A DNA stretch of 64,000 bases from ECT2AJA-044 sp965658225 (GTDB lineage Bacteria; Bacteroidota; Bacteroidia; Flavobacteriales; ECT2AJA-044): assembly GCA_965658225.1 (NCBI GenBank), contig CBFHRK010000001.1, positions 40,415-104,414 of the forward strand, in the 5' to 3' direction. Below the pieces are notes generated by a model, which had not been told where the DNA came from, did not search any database, and was given only the letters and a program-made list of their open reading frames with translations. The translations under genes and the position numbers were made by a program. Below, in pieces: positions 55,530 to 64,000 of this stretch (position 1 is its first letter; each line of letters begins with the position of its first letter).

Positions 55530-56255
55530 TTATTTCTTTCTTCTACGTGTTGGACGCCCTGCGCCGCGATTTCCACCACCTTGTGGTGTCTTACCTGCTT
55601 TTTGACCAAGGACGTTTGAAAGATCTCTCTTCCCGTATACCTCGCCCTTCATTATCCAAACTTTCACACCCAAACGACCATAAGTTGTATGAGCTTCCAC
55701 CAAAGCGTAATCGATATCCGCTCTAAAGGTGTGCAAAGGAGTTCTTCCGTCCTTGAACATCTCTGTACGTGCCATTTCAGCTCCGTTCAATCGACCGGCA
55801 ATTTGAACCTTGATTCCCTCAGCACCCATTCTCATGGCTGCTGCAATGGCCATTTTTGTGGCTCTTCTATATGAAATACGTCCTTCAATCTGACGCGCAA
55901 TACTCGCTCCAACAAGATAAGCGTCTAATTCAGGGCGCTTAATTTCAAATATGTTGATTTGAACTTCCTTCTTGGTCAGTTTTTTCAACTCCTCTTTCAA
56001 CTTGTCTACTTCCTGTCCACCTTTTCCAATAATGATCCCTGGACGAGCAGTAGTAATAGTAACCGTTACCAGTTTCAAGGTGCGCTCGATAATAATTCTT
56101 GACACACTTGCTTTCGACAAACGAGCATGCAAGTAGTTACGAATTCCCTTATCCTCCGCTAATTTATCTCCGTAATCGTTACCTCCGTACCAGTTAGATT
56201 CCCAACCGCGGATAATTCCAAGTCTGTTCCCAATAGGATTAGTCTTCTGTCCCAT
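55530..56255 (-). CDS. rpsC: 30S ribosomal protein S3
   Basis: 241 aa. MGQKTNPIGNRLGIIRGWESNWYGG start, KH domain with GIIIGKGGQEVDKLKEEL, and a Gly/Arg-rich end (PQGGGNRGAGRPTRRRKK). Confidence 0.97.
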   Translation of the reverse strand: MGQKTNPIGNRLGIIRGWESNWYGGNDYGDKLAEDKGIRNYLHARLSKASVSRIIIERTLKLVTVTITTARPGIIIGKGGQEVDKLKEELKKLTKKEVQINIFEIKRPELDAYLVGASIARQIEGRISYRRATKMAIAAAMRMGAEGIKVQIAGRLNGAEMARTEMFKDGRTPLHTFRADIDYALVEAHTTYGRLGVKVWIMKGEVYGKRDLSNVLGQKAGKTPQGGGNRGAGRPTRRRKK

Positions 56256-56262
56256 AATTCTC

Positions 56263-56670
56263 TTATTCTTCGGTATTTTGTCTGGTATCTAACACCATTG
56301 TGACGTGGTTCGAACGTTTGCGTATTCTGTGTGCTCTTCCTTGCGGCGCTGGTTGAAGACGCTTCAACATTCTCGCACTGTCAACATACACCTCTTTGAT
56401 AAAGAGACCTGAATCGACATCAAAAGTAGAGTCAAATTTCACTTCCCAGTTTGCAATTGCACTTTGAAGTAACTTCTCCATACGTTGAGCTGCATCTTTC
56501 TGGCTAAATTTTAAAACGAAAAGCGCTTTATCCGCGTCCATTCCACGAATCATATCCGCTACCAATCGCATCTTTCGAGGCGAAGTTGGACAGTTGCGCA
56601 ATTTTGCGAAAGCAATATTCTTTTTTGCCTCCTTGCGCGCTTCCGCTACATTGTGTTTTCTAGAGCCCAT
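56263..56670 (-). CDS. rplV: 50S ribosomal protein L22
   Basis: 135 aa. RNCPTSPRKMRLVADMIRG and the tunnel beta-hairpin region RMLKRLQPAPQGRAHRIRKRSNHV look normal, without the deletions seen in macrolide resistance. Confidence 0.97.
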   Translation of the reverse strand: MGSRKHNVAEARKEAKKNIAFAKLRNCPTSPRKMRLVADMIRGMDADKALFVLKFSQKDAAQRMEKLLQSAIANWEVKFDSTFDVDSGLFIKEVYVDSARMLKRLQPAPQGRAHRIRKRSNHVTMVLDTRQNTEE

Positions 56671-56691
56671 GATTAATCCTTTCTTAGACTA

Positions 56692-56973
56692 TTATCTTTT
56701 TCCTTTATCCTTTCTGTTTCCTCCATGACCTCTAAATGTGCGCGTTAATGCGAATTCACCTAGTTTATGGCCCACCATGTTTTCTGTTACATAGACAGGA
56801 ACAAATTGTCTTCCGTTGTGCACCGCGATCGTAGCCCCAACAAAGTCAGGAGTAATCATCGAAGCGCGAGACCAGGTCTTAATTACCCCTTTCTTCCCGT
56901 TCTCAGCTTGCGCTAGTACTTTCTTTTCTAGCTTATAGTGGACAAATGGTCCTTTCTTGAGAGATCTTGCCAT
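56692..56973 (-). CDS. rpsS: 30S ribosomal protein S19
   Basis: 93 aa. MARSLKKGPFVHYKLEKKVL start, KTWSRASMITPDFVGATIAVHNG and KLGEFALTRTFRGHGG. Head of the 30S subunit. Confidence 0.97.
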   Translation of the reverse strand: MARSLKKGPFVHYKLEKKVLAQAENGKKGVIKTWSRASMITPDFVGATIAVHNGRQFVPVYVTENMVGHKLGEFALTRTFRGHGGNRKDKGKR

Positions 56974-56982
56974 GACTATATA

Positions 56983-57807
56983 TTATTTCTTTCTGCGTTC
57001 GATGATGTAGCGGTTGCTCGCTTTCTTCTTTGCACGCGTTTTAAATCCTTTCGCTGGAACACCGTTACGAGATCTTGGATGACCTCCAGACTGGCGGCCT
57101 TCACCACCACCCATTGGGTGATCTACTGGGTTCATAGCAACACCACGTGTACGTGGACGTCTGCCCAACCAACGCTTACGACCAGCTTTTCCAAGTCGTT
57201 CTAGAGCGTGATCACTATTCGACACGACGCCGATTGTTGCCATACACGTTACTAAAATCATTCTGGTCTCGCCAGAAGGCATCTTCAAGACGGCATATTT
57301 TCCTTCACGAGCCGCCAGCTGAGCGTATGTTCCAGCACTACGAGCCATCATACCACCCTGTCCAGGTCTCAACTCAATGTTGTGTACAATTGTACCTAAT
57401 GGGATGTCACTTAAAAACAAGGTGTTTCCCACATTGATTGGAGCTCCTTTTCCAGAAACAACCTCTTGCCCAACTTCTAATCCGTTTGGCGCAAGGATAT
57501 ATCTTTTTTCCCCATCAGCATAATTGATCAAGGCAATACGCGCACTTCTGTTCGGATCATACTCCAAGGAAGCAACCTTTCCAGGTATGCCCTGCTTGTC
57601 GCGTTTGAAATCAATCTCACGATAGCGCTTTTTATGACCACCACCTACGTGGCGCATGGTCATTTTACCGGTATTATTACGACCACCAGATTTTGACTTA
57701 CCCTTCGTAAGTGATTTCTCCGGCTTATCCGTGGTTACGTTTTCGAAATTATTCGCAAATCGAAAACGCTGTCCTGGAGTTATTGGTCTAAGTCTTTTTA
57801 CAGCCAT
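56983..57807 (-). CDS. rplB: 50S ribosomal protein L2
   Basis: 274 aa. MAVKRLRPITPGQRFRF start, RHVGGGHKKRYREIDFKR and the peptidyl-transferase-proximal NPVDHPMGGGEGRQSGGHPRS. Confidence 0.97.
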   Translation of the reverse strand: MAVKRLRPITPGQRFRFANNFENVTTDKPEKSLTKGKSKSGGRNNTGKMTMRHVGGGHKKRYREIDFKRDKQGIPGKVASLEYDPNRSARIALINYADGEKRYILAPNGLEVGQEVVSGKGAPINVGNTLFLSDIPLGTIVHNIELRPGQGGMMARSAGTYAQLAAREGKYAVLKMPSGETRMILVTCMATIGVVSNSDHALERLGKAGRKRWLGRRPRTRGVAMNPVDHPMGGGEGRQSGGHPRSRNGVPAKGFKTRAKKKASNRYIIERRKK

Positions 57808-57812
57808 TTCTC

Positions 57813-58103
57813 TTAGATATTGCTATAAAAATCAATCATATCTCCTTCAGCGACAGATACAATTGCTTTTTTATAAGAGTTCGTTTTTCCTTCGATCATT
57901 CCCCCTTTGGTATAGCGAGATTTACTCTTACCAGAGTAATTTACAGTGCGCACAGCAGTTACAGAAACTCCGTACTTCTCTTCAATCGCCTTTTTAATCT
58001 CGACCTTATTTGATCCTTTGACAACCAAAAAACCATAGTGGTTTAAGTCCTCAGAAAGGCTTGTCATTTTTTCCGTAATAATCGGCTTGATCAATACACT
58101 CAT
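57813..58103 (-). CDS. rplW: 50S ribosomal protein L23
   Basis: 96 aa. IKPIITEKMTSLSEDLNHYGFLV and KKAIEEKYGVSVTAVRTVNY. Docking site at the exit tunnel. Overlaps the rplD stop by four bases. Confidence 0.97.
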   Translation of the reverse strand: MSVLIKPIITEKMTSLSEDLNHYGFLVVKGSNKVEIKKAIEEKYGVSVTAVRTVNYSGKSKSRYTKGGMIEGKTNSYKKAIVSVAEGDMIDFYSNI

Positions 58104-58738
58104 GATTTCTGATCGATTAAAAGAGATTCTATTTTCTCTACTGAACCTTCGGTTAAAATTAGCTTATTTGCCCCTAGAGTTTTGTAAGTGTTTAATTCTG
58201 AAGCTGTTACAACTTCGACACCCTTCAAATTTCGGGAGGACAAATATACGTTTTTATTTGGCTCAGCTAGAACGAAAAGCGATTTTTTCACGTCAAGTGA
58301 CAAAGCTTCCATTAAACTCGAAAAATCCTTCGTCTTTGGAGTATCAAAAGTGAAGTCCTCAAGAACGACAATATTCGCATCTTTAGCCTTATAACTCAAA
58401 GCTGAAACTCGAGCCAGACGTTTTACCTTTTTATTAAGCTTGATACCATAGTTTCTTGGTTGAGGACCGAATACACGACCTCCACCTCTAAACAATGGCG
58501 ACTTAATACTTCCCGCACGAGCAGTACCCGTACCCTTTTGCTTTTTGATCTTTCTAGTACTACCAGCGATTTCACTGCGCTCTTTACTCTTGTGAGTACC
58601 TTGGCGTTGATTTGCTAAATACTGTTTTACATCCAAGTAAATCGCATGATCGTTCGGTTCAACACCAAAAATGGATTTATTGAGCTCTACCTTGCGCCCA
58701 GTATCCTTTCCGTTTTTATCTAATACTGCTAAATTCAT
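58100..58738 (-). CDS. rplD: 50S ribosomal protein L4
   Basis: 212 aa. The tunnel loop STRKIKKQKGTGTARAGSIKSPLFRGGGRVFGPQPRNY is conserved. One-base overlap with rplC. In E. coli L4 is the S10-operon regulator; not shown here. Confidence 0.97.
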   Translation of the reverse strand: MNLAVLDKNGKDTGRKVELNKSIFGVEPNDHAIYLDVKQYLANQRQGTHKSKERSEIAGSTRKIKKQKGTGTARAGSIKSPLFRGGGRVFGPQPRNYGIKLNKKVKRLARVSALSYKAKDANIVVLEDFTFDTPKTKDFSSLMEALSLDVKKSLFVLAEPNKNVYLSSRNLKGVEVVTASELNTYKTLGANKLILTEGSVEKIESLLIDQKS

Positions 58739-59358
58739 TACTTACGAATGATTAAGTCGGCGTTTTTAGGGCCTGAAACGGAACCTTTAACTACCATGAT
58801 ATTCTTTTCCGGAACAATCTTCAAAATTTGAAGATTTTCAATGGTTACGCGCTCATCACCCATTTGCCCCGCCATTTTCATTCCTTTGAAAACGCGCGCC
58901 GGATAAGAAGCGGCTCCAATAGAACCCGGTGCTCTTTCACGATTGTGTTGACCATGTGTTCTTTGTCCTACACCACCAAATCCGTGACGTTTTACAACAC
59001 CTTGAAAACCTTTACCCTTCGACTTGCTTGTAACATGTACAAACTCCCCTTCGGCAAACATATCCACGGTAACGACATCTCCTAAATTCATTTCCTGAGG
59101 AAAATCTTTACGGAACTCAACAACTTTACGTTTTGGGGTAGTCCCCGCCTTCTTGAAATGACCGATCAACGGTGATCCTGCACTTTTAGCTGTACGCTCG
59201 CCAAAACCTAATTGAACAGCACTATAACCGTCCTTTTCAATTGTTTTAACCTGAGATACAACACAAGGTCCAGCCTCAATAACCGTACAAGCATGGTTCT
59301 TTCCCTGCTCATCGAAGATGCTGGTCATCCCGATTTTTTTTCCAATAATCCCTGACAT
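58738..59358 (-). CDS. rplC: 50S ribosomal protein L3
   Basis: 206 aa. MSGIIGKKIGMTSIFDEQGK start, TSKSKGKGFQGVVKRHGFGG and RAPGSIGAASYPARVFKGMKMAGQMG. Early assembly protein near the peptidyl-transferase centre. Confidence 0.97.
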   Translation of the reverse strand: MSGIIGKKIGMTSIFDEQGKNHACTVIEAGPCVVSQVKTIEKDGYSAVQLGFGERTAKSAGSPLIGHFKKAGTTPKRKVVEFRKDFPQEMNLGDVVTVDMFAEGEFVHVTSKSKGKGFQGVVKRHGFGGVGQRTHGQHNRERAPGSIGAASYPARVFKGMKMAGQMGDERVTIENLQILKIVPEKNIMVVKGSVSGPKNADLIIRK

Positions 59359-59379
59359 CTGGAATCCTTTTTTAAATTA

Positions 59380-59685
59380 TCACACTTTGATTTCAACTTC
59401 AACTCCACTCGGTAATTCGAGTTTCATTAAAGCATCAATCGTTTTTGACGATGAACTGTAAATGTCCAATAAGCGCTTAAAAGAGCTTAGTTGGAATTGC
59501 TCACGAGATTTTTTGTTCACGTGAGGTGAGCGCAATACAGTAAAAATGCGCTTTTGGGTCGGCAGCGGGATGGGACCATTAACGATCGCACCCGTACTCT
59601 TCACCGTCTTTACAATCTTTTCAGCTGACTTGTCAACTAAATTATGATCGTAGGATTTTAACTTGATTCTAATTTTCTGGCTCAT
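59380..59685 (-). CDS. rpsJ: 30S ribosomal protein S10
   Basis: 101 aa. IRIKLKSYDHNLVDKSAEKIV and GPIPLPTQKRIFTVLRSPHVNKKSREQF. Also the NusE transcription factor. It follows fusA by 13 bases; no tuf gene stands between, unlike the E. coli str operon. Confidence 0.97.
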   Translation of the reverse strand: MSQKIRIKLKSYDHNLVDKSAEKIVKTVKSTGAIVNGPIPLPTQKRIFTVLRSPHVNKKSREQFQLSSFKRLLDIYSSSSKTIDALMKLELPSGVEVEIKV

Positions 59686-59698
59686 CTTATAGACTTTA

Positions 59699-61840
59699 TT
59701 AAGCAGTCTGTGCTTTACCTTTAACTTTTGCTATAACTTCTTCTGCTACATTACTCGGAGCTGGTGCATAATGCCCAAATTCCATTGTTGAAGTAGCGCG
59801 ACCTGAAGTAATCGTACGAAGATCTGTTACGTAACCAAACATCTCTGAAAGCGGCACATCCGCCTTGATTACTTGAGCACCTCCGCGAGAATCCATACCG
59901 GATACCTGACCGCGACGACGATTCAAATCACCTACAACATCACCCATGTTTTCTTCAGGGGTAACAACTTCAACCTTCATGATTGGCTCCAATAATTGTG
60001 GACTTGCCTTTTTGGTGGCATCACGGAAAGCCATTTTCGCTGCTAACTCAAATGATAACTGATCTGAATCCACAGGGTGGAACGATCCGTCACGCAAAGT
60101 CACCTTCATGCTGTCAATTTCATATCCGGCCAAAGGACCGTTTTTCATTGAATCAGCAAAACCTTTTTGAACGCTAGGAATGAATTCCTTAGGAATGTTT
60201 CCACCCTTTACATTATCAATGAATTCCAATCCAGCTTTCGTTTCATCTTCAACAGGCTCAATAGTAACCTGAATGTCCGCGAATTTTCCGCGACCACCCG
60301 TTTGCTTTTTGTACACTTCGCGATGTTCTACAACACCCGTAATAGACTCTTTGTACTGCACTTGAGGCTGACCTTGATTAAGCTCAACTTTAAACTCACG
60401 ACGCATACGGTCTACAATAATATCTAAGTGAAGCTCACCCATTCCGCTAATTACGGTCTGACCCGAATCTTCGTCTGTCTGCACACGGAATGTTGGATCC
60501 TCTTCTGATAACTTGGCTAAAGCCTGACCCATTTTATCCACATCGGCTTGAGTTTTTGGCTCAACCGCAACACCAATAACCGGCTCAGGGAAGGTCATAG
60601 ACTCAAGAACAATTGGTTTCTTCTCATCACACAGGGTGTCTCCTGTACGAATATCTTTAAACCCAACACCTGCACCAATATCTCCAGCACCGATCAAGTC
60701 AATAGGATTTTGCTTGTTTGAGTGCATCTGGAACAAGCGCGAGATACGCTCTTTTTTGGTTGTACGCGTATTGTATACATACGAACCCGCAGGTAACTCA
60801 CCTGAATATACGCGGAAGAAACACAAACGTCCAACGAAAGGATCCGTAGCAATTTTAAAAGCTAAAGCTGCAAACGGTTCTTCTGTGTTTGGACGACGCA
60901 ATTCTTCTTCATCCGTATCCGGATTAACTCCCGAAATAGCCTCAACATCCATTGGAGAAGGCAAGTAGCTCATTACAGCATCCAATACCGTCTGAACTCC
61001 TTTATTCTTAAACGCACTACCACATAACATTGGCGTGATCGTCATGTCTATGGTCGCTTTGCGAATCGCGTTCACCATTTCCTCTTGGGTAATGCTCTCT
61101 GGATCCTCAAAGAATTTTTCCATCAAAGCATCGTCGTATTCCGCAACCGCCTCAACTAATTTTTCGCGCCATTCGGCAACCGTTGAAACTAAATCTTCGG
61201 GAATATCAACTACTTTATACGTGCTGCCCATGTTTTCTTCATCCCAAATGATTGCTTCATTCGTGATCAAATCAACAACACCCTTGAAATCTGATTCCGC
61301 ACCGATGGGTACTTGTAATGGAATAGGGTTACCGTGCAAACGCTCACCCACTTGCGCCACTACATTAAAAAAGTCAGCACCTGATCGGTCCATTTTGTTA
61401 ACGAAACCAATACGTGGAACTTTGTACTTATCTGCTTGACGCCAAACAGTTTCAGACTGAGGCTCAACACCACCTACAGCACAAAACAATGCTACGGCAC
61501 CATCCAATACACGCAAAGAACGCTCAACTTCAACAGTGAAGTCAACGTGTCCAGGAGTATCAATGATGTTGATTTTGTATTCTTTCGAACTATCAGTTGG
61601 TTTACCCTGAACCGTTGGAAAAGTCCAAAAACAAGTTGTTGCAGCAGAAGTAATTGTAATTCCGCGCTCTTGCTCTTGCTCCATCCAGTCCATTGTTGCG
61701 GCACCATCGTGTACCTCACCAATTTTGTGACTTACTCCAGTATAATACAGTACGCGCTCAGTGGTAGTTGTTTTACCTGCATCAATATGGGCCATAATCC
61801 CAATATTTCGTACAAAGCGGAGGTCTTGTTTCTTTGCCAT
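59699..61840 (-). CDS. fusA: Elongation factor G
   Basis: 713-aa translocation GTPase. G1 AHIDAGKTTTTERVLYYTG, G2 RGITITSAATT, G3 DTPGHVDF and G4 NKMDRSGADF are intact, followed by domains II-V (GMGELHLDIIVDRMRREF, VEVVTPEENMGDVVGDLNRRRG). No obvious fusidate-resistance feature. Confidence 0.97.
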   Translation of the reverse strand: MAKKQDLRFVRNIGIMAHIDAGKTTTTERVLYYTGVSHKIGEVHDGAATMDWMEQEQERGITITSAATTCFWTFPTVQGKPTDSSKEYKINIIDTPGHVDFTVEVERSLRVLDGAVALFCAVGGVEPQSETVWRQADKYKVPRIGFVNKMDRSGADFFNVVAQVGERLHGNPIPLQVPIGAESDFKGVVDLITNEAIIWDEENMGSTYKVVDIPEDLVSTVAEWREKLVEAVAEYDDALMEKFFEDPESITQEEMVNAIRKATIDMTITPMLCGSAFKNKGVQTVLDAVMSYLPSPMDVEAISGVNPDTDEEELRRPNTEEPFAALAFKIATDPFVGRLCFFRVYSGELPAGSYVYNTRTTKKERISRLFQMHSNKQNPIDLIGAGDIGAGVGFKDIRTGDTLCDEKKPIVLESMTFPEPVIGVAVEPKTQADVDKMGQALAKLSEEDPTFRVQTDEDSGQTVISGMGELHLDIIVDRMRREFKVELNQGQPQVQYKESITGVVEHREVYKKQTGGRGKFADIQVTIEPVEDETKAGLEFIDNVKGGNIPKEFIPSVQKGFADSMKNGPLAGYEIDSMKVTLRDGSFHPVDSDQLSFELAAKMAFRDATKKASPQLLEPIMKVEVVTPEENMGDVVGDLNRRRGQVSGMDSRGGAQVIKADVPLSEMFGYVTDLRTITSGRATSTMEFGHYAPAPSNVAEEVIAKVKGKAQTA

Positions 61841-61865
61841 GACTTAGTTGCGTGTCTTTCGGTTA

Positions 61866-62333
61866 TTAGAATCGGAAATGAGAGAATGCCTTGTTCGCTT
61901 CAGCCATACGGTGCGTATCCTGACGCTTCTTTACTGCAGCACCTTCTTCTTTGGCAGCAGCTAGAACTTCATTAGCTAAGCGCTGAGCCATAGTTTTCTC
62001 GTTGCGCGAACGGCTGTAACTAATCAACCATTTCATCGCCATACTGATCTTGCGATCTGGGCGAATCTGCATTGGAATTTGAAAGGTAGCACCCCCAACA
62101 CGACGGCTACGCACTTCAACATGCGGCATAACGTTCGTTAAAGCCTCTTTCCAAGTCTCTAAACCACCATTCTCAGATTTAGCTTCTACTAAATCCATTG
62201 CTTCGTAAAAAATATCAAAGGCAACACTTTTCTTGCCATCTAACATCATATTGTTTACAAAACGTGTTACCATCGGATCCTGAAATTTAGGATCTGGAAG
62301 TAACTCTCTTTTTTTCGATTTTGCTTTTCTCAT
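61866..62333 (-). CDS. rpsG: 30S ribosomal protein S7
   Basis: 155 aa. MRKAKSKKRELLPDPKFQDPMVTRFVNNMM start, VEVRSRRVGGATFQIPMQ and the C-terminal KRQDTHRMAEANKAFSHFRF. Head assembly initiator of the 30S subunit. Confidence 0.97.
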   Translation of the reverse strand: MRKAKSKKRELLPDPKFQDPMVTRFVNNMMLDGKKSVAFDIFYEAMDLVEAKSENGGLETWKEALTNVMPHVEVRSRRVGGATFQIPMQIRPDRKISMAMKWLISYSRSRNEKTMAQRLANEVLAAAKEEGAAVKKRQDTHRMAEANKAFSHFRF

Positions 62334-62354
62334 CGTCTAGACTGTTATCGCAAA

Positions 62355-62729
62355 TTATTTCTTAGGACGCTTTGCGCCGTATTTTGATCTGCGCTGTAAA
62401 CGCCCTTGTACACCAGCTGTATCTAAAGCTCCACGTACGATGTGATATCGTACCCCTGGAAGATCTTTTACACGACCACCGCGAACAAGAACAATTGAGT
62501 GTTCTTGCAAATTGTGACCTTCACCGCCAATATAGGCGTTGACTTCTTTGGAATTCGTTAAACGAACACGAGCTACTTTACGCATCGCTGAGTTTGGTTT
62601 CTTCGGTGTAGTGGTGTACACACGAGTACAAACTCCTCGGCGTTGTGGACTCGCATCCAGTGCGGCAGATTTACTCTTCTTAGTGATTTTCTTTCTGCCC
62701 TTTCTAACAAGCTGCTGTATCGTTGGCAT
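62355..62729 (-). CDS. rpsL: 30S ribosomal protein S12
   Basis: 124 aa. PQRRGVCTRVYTTTPKKPNSAMRKVARV and VLVRGGRVKDLPGVRYHIVRG. Lys43 in TPKKPNS and the Lys of RVKDLPGV are wild type, as in streptomycin-sensitive strains. First gene of the ~17-kb ribosomal transcription unit. Confidence 0.97.
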   Translation of the reverse strand: MPTIQQLVRKGRKKITKKSKSAALDASPQRRGVCTRVYTTTPKKPNSAMRKVARVRLTNSKEVNAYIGGEGHNLQEHSIVLVRGGRVKDLPGVRYHIVRGALDTAGVQGRLQRRSKYGAKRPKK

Positions 62730-62787
62730 ACGCTATAAATTGTGTTCTGATCGGATAATATACAATACCCCAGTTTTTTAGGGACTG

Positions 62788-62817
62788 CAAATGTAAGACA
62801 AATATTCTAACCTGCAA
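62788..62817 (-). promoter_or_regulatory. Promoter of the str-S10-spc-alpha unit
   Basis: On the - strand: TTG (62817-62815), 19 nt, TACATTTG (62795-62788). Predicted start near 62781, giving a leader of about 50 nt before rpsL. The box plus following bases through TCCCTAAAA are 20/21 identical to the tRNA-Glu promoter. Confidence 0.8.
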
Positions 62818-62867
62818 TAGGTTGATACTGGAAAAAAAGGGATGTTTTTGCAGAAGTTTTCAAAAAG

Positions 62868-62895
62868 AAAAATCCCGCCTCACGGCGAGATTTTT
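62868..62895 (-). terminator. Terminator of the T9SS cargo gene
   Basis: AAAAATC-C-CGCC-TCAC-GGCG-A-GATTTTT, a stem with A/T tracts on both sides, 24 bases beyond the stop at 62919. On the - strand the apical part is CGCC-GTGA-GGCG, i.e. the mini-hairpin type with a GNRA loop used as a terminator. Confidence 0.85.
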
Positions 62896-62918
62896 GACCT
62901 TATATATATAGGTACGTT

Positions 62919-64000
62919 TTAATCGTTCCTAAATAATGTTAGATGTCCCGATTTCTCAATAACCTTTTCATTATTTCCAACCGCTTTTACTGTGTAGTAA
63001 TAAACCCCTTCCGAAGCTTGAGCACCGCCTATAGTTCCATCCCAACCCGACGAGTTTGAATTCCAATCGCTCCACTCATATACCTTCTTCCCCCACCGGT
63101 TGTAAATGACCCCGGTAAAATCGGCGATATTAGAAGTGCTGTCGTTTGCCGTAATCGCATTGTAATACGGATAGGCACCACCAGGAGTAAACACATTCGG
63201 CATCGCAACCCTCGGATCTGAAGAAACATCAATTAAAACAGTGAGGGTATCAGAGCAGCCACTTACAGAATCTAAACCCACCAAAGTCAATTCATACAAT
63301 CCGTTTTCAGTGTAGATATAATCGGGTGAATCTTCTACGCTACTATCTCCATTGCCAAAACTCCAGACGTAAGAAGTCGCACCTGAACTCAGATTGTTGG
63401 TGGAAATTTCTAATGGCGCTAAACCAGTATTTGGATTGACCGTAAAATCAGCTGTGACCGGGAATTCATTTACAATTGAAAAGGTAACTGTGGTATCGCA
63501 TCCAATGCTGTCTGAAACAACAATCGTATAATCTCCCGGTAGTAAGTCTACCCGGTTCAATTCTTGAGTACCATCCAACCATGAATAGGTCAAGTCTCCA
63601 AATCCGCCCGCTAGGGCGAGAAAAATACTGCCGTTCTCTTGATCACAATAGGAATTGCTTACCTGCTCATTCAATACAATAGGTGGCGGCTGATTTATAT
63701 ATACTGTATCGATTACCGCACAGTCGTTGACTTGATCGTACATCTCTACAAAATAGGCCCCCGCATCGAGTCCGCCCAGAGAAACATTCCCCGAGGTATT
63801 ATTATCTGTTTGCAGTACATTCCCAAAAACGTTCGTCCAGGTTACGTCCCAAAGACCATTATTATTCGGAAGTGAAACTGTGGCGATACCGTCATTATTT
63901 GAGAAACACGATTCATCTTGAATATTAAAGGACGCCCCAATCGAACCTATAATTACATTTACCGTGTCTTGGATACCCCCACAATCGAGCCCTACGTAAT
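62919..64000 (-). CDS. Gliding/SprB-like protein with type B T9SS sorting domain (3' part)
   Basis: At least 360 residues, open to the window edge, so the N-terminus is outside. Read from the edge: Ig-like SprB-type repeats (DESCFSNNDGIATVSLP, NTSGNVSLGGLDAGAYFVEM, and the linker AVIDTVYINQPPP), a further copy (SNSYCDQENGSIFLAL), then a PKD domain (ADFTVNPNTGLAPLEISTNN ... SYVWSFGNGD). The end is a gliding-motility-associated C-terminal domain (PNVFTPGG, FTGVIYNRWGKKVYEW, GVYYYTVKAVG), which directs T9SS export and surface attachment. Probably a large adhesin. Ended by a strong terminator. Confidence 0.9.
   Translation of the reverse strand, partial: YVGLDCGGIQDTVNVIIGSIGASFNIQDESCFSNNDGIATVSLPNNNGLWDVTWTNVFGNVLQTDNNTSGNVSLGGLDAGAYFVEMYDQVNDCAVIDTVYINQPPPIVLNEQVSNSYCDQENGSIFLALAGGFGDLTYSWLDGTQELNRVDLLPGDYTIVVSDSIGCDTTVTFSIVNEFPVTADFTVNPNTGLAPLEISTNNLSSGATSYVWSFGNGDSSVEDSPDYIYTENGLYELTLVGLDSVSGCSDTLTVLIDVSSDPRVAMPNVFTPGGAYPYYNAITANDSTSNIADFTGVIYNRWGKKVYEWSDWNSNSSGWDGTIGGAQASEGVYYYTVKAVGNNEKVIEKSGHLTLFRND

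Noticed and set aside
62730..62918. Possible small gene between rpsL and the T9SS gene
   Set aside because: No frame of useful length; the space is explained by the rpsL promoter and leader and by the terminator.
1..64000. Search for defence islands, mobile elements, prophage, CRISPR or secondary-metabolite clusters
   Set aside because: Nearly every gene is a recognisable housekeeping or envelope gene; no transposase, integrase, att-like repeats or nuclease-helicase sets were seen.

Overview
The window comes from a Bacteroidota chromosome, most likely a marine or freshwater member of the Flavobacteriales. This is inferred from several things: a type A and a type B type-IX-secretion (T9SS) sorting domain, a GWxTD lipoprotein, YtxJ, promoters of the TTTG-N18/19-TAnnTTTG type, no clear Shine-Dalgarno sequences, and the gene string rplQ-carA-eno-gltA directly after the ribosomal cluster. 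The sequence is a draft: a run of exactly 100 N sits at 36666-36765 inside arfB. One tRNA gene (Glu) is present. I found no rRNA, CRISPR array, insertion sequence, integrase, phage gene or defence system.

Left part, 0-13.9 kb. After the start of a secreted protein and about 520 bp without a gene come an HtrA/DegP protease and a long (480 aa) GAPDH. A compact leftward operon follows: radC, wecB, a polysaccharide-deacetylase-like gene, a FemAB-like gene, upp and a yjjG-type phosphatase. Next is a rightward ergothioneine-type cluster: a cNMP-binding/kinase/thioredoxin-reductase chimera, EgtB, a bestrophin and EgtD.

Middle part, 13.9-43.2 kb. tRNA-Glu with rpsT and then proS read leftward. Housekeeping and envelope genes in short operons follow: lipoprotein, FadL-like porin, TPR protein, coiled-coil protein, Nif3, lpxK, PNP, gatB, TlpA-like lipoprotein, lpxH, gap, lipA, ytxJ, ung, an Omp85 protein, rmuC, GWxTD protein, rlmB, arfB, a patatin, a T9SS-exported M1 peptidase, a UbiD decarboxylase and citrate synthase. 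Convergent gene ends are packed very tightly and often overlap.

Right part, 43.2-62.8 kb. One very long leftward transcription unit runs str-S10-spc-alpha (rpsL, rpsG, fusA, rpsJ through rplQ, with secY, infA and rpoA), followed after a terminator by carA, eno and gltA. The window ends inside a large gliding/SprB-like type B T9SS cargo gene.

No obviously new multi-gene system is present. The two observations most worth a second look are the in-frame kinase/thioredoxin-reductase chimera at the head of the ergothioneine cluster, and a dispersed family of tiny GC-rich hairpins. About two dozen lie between 0.2 and 43 kb, and their loops are almost all GNA or GNRA on one strand.
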